Below the pieces are notes generated by a model. It was given only the letters and a program-made list of their open reading frames with translations, was not told the origin of the DNA and ran no database searches. The position numbers and the translations under genes were made by a program. 64,000 nucleotides of DNA from NCBI GenBank assembly GCA_963971225.1, contig OZ020267.1, positions 111,370,163 through 111,434,162 on the forward strand. Reading direction: 5' to 3'. The stretch is from Melieria omissa. Lineage: Eukaryota; Arthropoda; Insecta; Diptera; Ulidiidae. This document shows positions 61,140 to 64,000 of the stretch, piece after piece; position 1 is the stretch's first letter, and each line of letters starts with the position of its first letter.

Positions 61140-61370
61140 TGCCTTGTGTTGATTGCGTTAATTGGTTGTGTTTTTCTGCCAGGGTAGGTGTTTGCTTGCC
61201 GCAGGTAGTCCCAAGTGGTGGAGCTGCCATCTACCGCCGCTTAGGAACGACACCTGAGATATTGTGAGCTTCCGCTCGTAAAGCCATCTGTTGTGTAAAG
61301 GAAGTTATAGCAGATCCTGCCTTGGCCGTCGTTAAACGTGAGGCCAGAGCTTATGGACTGTCTGCAAAAA
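61140..61370. repeat. possible dispersed repeat, GC-richer patch
   Basis: A compositionally distinct patch (GGTAGTCCCAAGTGGTGGAG, CTACCGCCGCTTAGGAACG) directly beside the mariner remnant. Style resembles retroelement-derived repeats, but no domain can be read. Confidence 0.25.
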
Positions 61371-61866
61371 TGTGAAATTACATTGAAAAACCATTAATTA
61401 CTACAAAACAAAAATCACCTACTTCACCTAAATATAAAAACTATACTTCCATATTATTCAAATTTTAAATCGCTTTAGGGCAAAAGTTGTATTTCCCCAG
61501 GCATAAATTGTTTACCCTTTTTATAAAATTTTATGACATAGTCATCAAGCAAACACTAAATCCTACAAATTGCCACAAGCGTTCACTTTCATGCGCAATT
61601 ATCTCATCACTATTGCTTTATTGTGGCCCACAAATAAGCAACAAAGGCAATTTTTAAAAATGCTCGCAATACTTTTACACACATAAACAGATCGAAAGAA
61701 AAACCAAATAAATGAAAGCAACAGCAAATTGCTGCCGACAAGCTGGCGCTCTAAAATGCGGAAAATTCAATTTGAAAATTTTCAAACATGTCCAACATAT
61801 CAAAGCACCACTAAGGGCCAAAAACTATGCACTACGCCTCACCCTAACCTAACGTTCGCTTTGCAG

Positions 61867-61899
61867 TTGGACAGCGTTGCTGAACAAGCAACAATTTAA
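61867..61899 (+). CDS. candidate terminal coding part of the unidentified gene
   Basis: An acceptor (GTTCGCTTTGCAG, ending 61866) opens LDSVAEQATI then TAA in phase 0. This continues the second open frame of the exon ending at 60437, giving ...EFLQIE-LDSVAEQATI-stop. No obvious poly(A) signal follows closely. If the frame is not coding, this is another leader exon. Confidence 0.22.
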   Translation: MDSVAEQATI

Positions 61900-64000
61900 T
61901 TTCACGAAAATTCAATCACATGCACTGAACGTAATTTCGACTACAACAAAAAAATAATACAGGAAAAAATATAGAAAAATATTTGACATTTAACAAACAG
62001 AATCAACAAAAAAAAAAAATTGCATGGTCTAAAGTCGAAAAAGTGCAGTAGGGAAGCGCAACAAGACTGAACGAAGCAAAGCGTAGCTGAGGAAATACTA
62101 CAAAATTTAAGCAATTTTAACTGTCAACAGGCTGCAACCAATGCACCACAGTTGGCCTGCAGCAGAGCCAATTTAGTTGAGTAGAAGATGCACAGCGAAA
62201 AAATGAAAAAAACAGATGAAAATGAATGTGGGAACAGCAAAATAGTGAGTTGGTCTGCAGCGTCTGCACTGGGGCGTAGCACACAGGAAAAAGATGAATG
62301 GGCAACACAGGACAAAGATGAATGCGACGCACGCCTACAATTGATGCACCATGTGCTGCTGATGCCGCGTTTCCACACGAAAAGTTGCCATGCTTAGTAA
62401 TTGGTGGCGAGAGAGGGGGAGAGAGAAAATCTGAACGTTACAAATTGATTGTCTTTTACGATTTTGCAGAAAACTAAATTAAAAAAATATATAAAAATTT
62501 GGACAAAAAATGTGTGTGTAGAAACGCATGGAAAAATAACATCAAGAAAAATTGCCCAAACTTGGTTTTTTGTCCTTCGTGAGGAAGAAATCAAGTTGAA
62601 TTTCTTGAGAAACATTTTCACTTTCTAAAGTCGACAACATTACTATTTCCAGCTTATTAGGTAATCAATATTCAGAAAAATAGGAAATAAATGATTTTGG
62701 TTGTTAAGTATACAGATTTGGGTTCTGAACATTTTGTAATAAATTTCGAAAATTTATACAAAACTAAATTCAAAGATCTCAATATACGCTGAAGATTTTA
62801 GGATTAACCAAGCAGCTTAAATGAGTTTTTGAACAAAACACTTTATGGAAAAAAACATTGGATGGATGGAGTTTTCTTCTTATAGGGAAAAACTATTTGG
62901 TTTCTTTTGCTCTCATAAATGCTTTGGGTCTTATTTTTATTCCTAAATAGCAATCTTACATAGAGTTCGATTTCAATAAGAAAGTTCTTCTTATTCCATG
63001 GATAAAGAAGGATCAATTCCTGTCAATCGTCAATTCACTTCCTTATAATTTAGTTTAAGAGTTTTCGTTAGTCACACAAACAGAATCTCGTGAATACAAG
63101 AGATGTGACTAGAAAATATTTTGAAGAGGAGTTATAATACTTAAAAAAATGAGTGTGAAAAAGGGGCCTCGGGGGCGCTTAAAATTTGTATAGCTATCAC
63201 TTTAAACGCAGTTATCATATTTTAACATTTTTATTTTTTTTTAATATAAAAAGCCATGGAAAATCCCTGTTCTCCCCTCACTTCCTGCTTGGCAATCAAG
63301 TGACTTAATTTGAATTACGCTTCTTTCCAACCAAAACAAAATAAAACCAAAATTATGCAGCATGAATTAAGCAAAACGAGACAAAAATAAAAGCTGAAAA
63401 TGTATAATTATGTATTTTATTGCCAACAATTGCCAGCTCCTAGAAACTGTGTATTTGTAATTTTCAAAAACACAAAAAATTGTGTGAAAATTATTCTACT
63501 TTGGTCATAACTTGGTTGCTGTCATGTTTCGCTATTGGCATTTTCAAGTCTATACGCTGCGGAACTCAGTTCCGGGTGTGCGGCTCGGAAGTATTAACAA
63601 CAGCTCGAATGGGCGCGCGGTGGCAGGTTGTGATGCACTACTTTTTCTGAATTGGCCATTCTACTTCTTCTCCATCTGCGGCTGAGATCTCTTTCAACTT
63701 TTTCTACTTGCATGTTGTCATGTTGTATGTTTCGACTTGTCGTGCTTTGTTATTTTTCTGCTTCTTTACTTTTTTGTTGTTGTATTTTATTGCTTGGTTT
63801 GTTTTATTGCGCCACCGCTGTCCCATGCAAATCCCCATTTTTACATTAAACTCAAAGTGTGCTCCTTGCCTGCAGTGTGGCATTAGTGCGCTTCTCGCCG
63901 CTTCATATCCGCTCCGACGGCTGCAGCCTTGTGCTGCACTACACTTTGGCTTTGGTTAACAAGCATTTTGCCATCCACGAACCGCTTCACGCTGTGGCTG
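61900..64000. other. non-coding stretch to window end
   Basis: AT-rich sequence with a GA-rich tract near 62408-62428. The small frames at 62188-62397 and 63652-63959 have no splice or homology support. No transposon ends recognised. Confidence 0.4.

Noticed and set aside
62188..62397. 69-codon ORF with EKDEWATQDKDE motif
   Set aside because: The short internal repeat reflects a local duplication; no splice sites, homology or codon signal.

Overview
This window is insect nuclear DNA. It most likely comes from a higher fly (Diptera), and a tephritid fruit fly is my best guess. Reasons: intron-containing genes with fly-like splice sites and very high identity to remembered Drosophila Lar, an AT-rich background with many (CA)n tracts, and a dense load of mariner, Tc1, ITm, piggyBac and hAT remnants. 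No rRNA or tRNA gene, CRISPR array, operon or other prokaryotic feature is visible.

Layout. (1) 1-15358: no exon found; presumed large intron of Lar, filled with transposon remnants and diverged tandem repeats. (2) 15359-19705, + strand: the last five coding exons of the receptor tyrosine phosphatase Lar (five FN3 domains, membrane segment, phosphatase domains D1 and D2), then a 3'UTR. (3) about 20.5-31.3 kb: intergenic, with an inverted-dimer Tc1 element, a very AT-rich block (24.1-26.5 kb), a hAT MITE, a pogo-like MITE and a TIR element ending about 270 bp before the next gene. (4) 31574-33980, + strand: a five-exon gene for the KANSL2/NSL2 (dgt1) subunit of the NSL acetyltransferase complex. 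(5) 35041-36183, + strand: a three-exon gene for a mitochondrial HemK-type release-factor glutamine methyltransferase. (6) 36.2-64 kb: almost no recognisable coding sequence. It holds more transposons, a candidate non-coding first exon (about 41.29-42.42 kb), and a candidate exon pair (59552-60437 and from 61867) that I could not assign to a protein family.

The three recognised genes act in unrelated processes: neuronal and epithelial phosphotyrosine signalling, histone H4 acetylation, and mitochondrial translation termination. They share only strand and position. The hidden structure of the window is in its mobile DNA. At least six elements are flanked by TTAA (piggyBac-like target sites). 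Three nested insertions can be reconstructed by removing the inner element: mariner inside a TTAA element, a TTAA element inside a hAT MITE, and a TTAA element inside a Tc1-like element. Two elements of different superfamilies (Tc1 and piggyBac) share one unusual architecture, with one end replaced by an inverted copy of the other, so each would fold into a long hairpin. All calls were made by eye; no database search or computed alignment was run.
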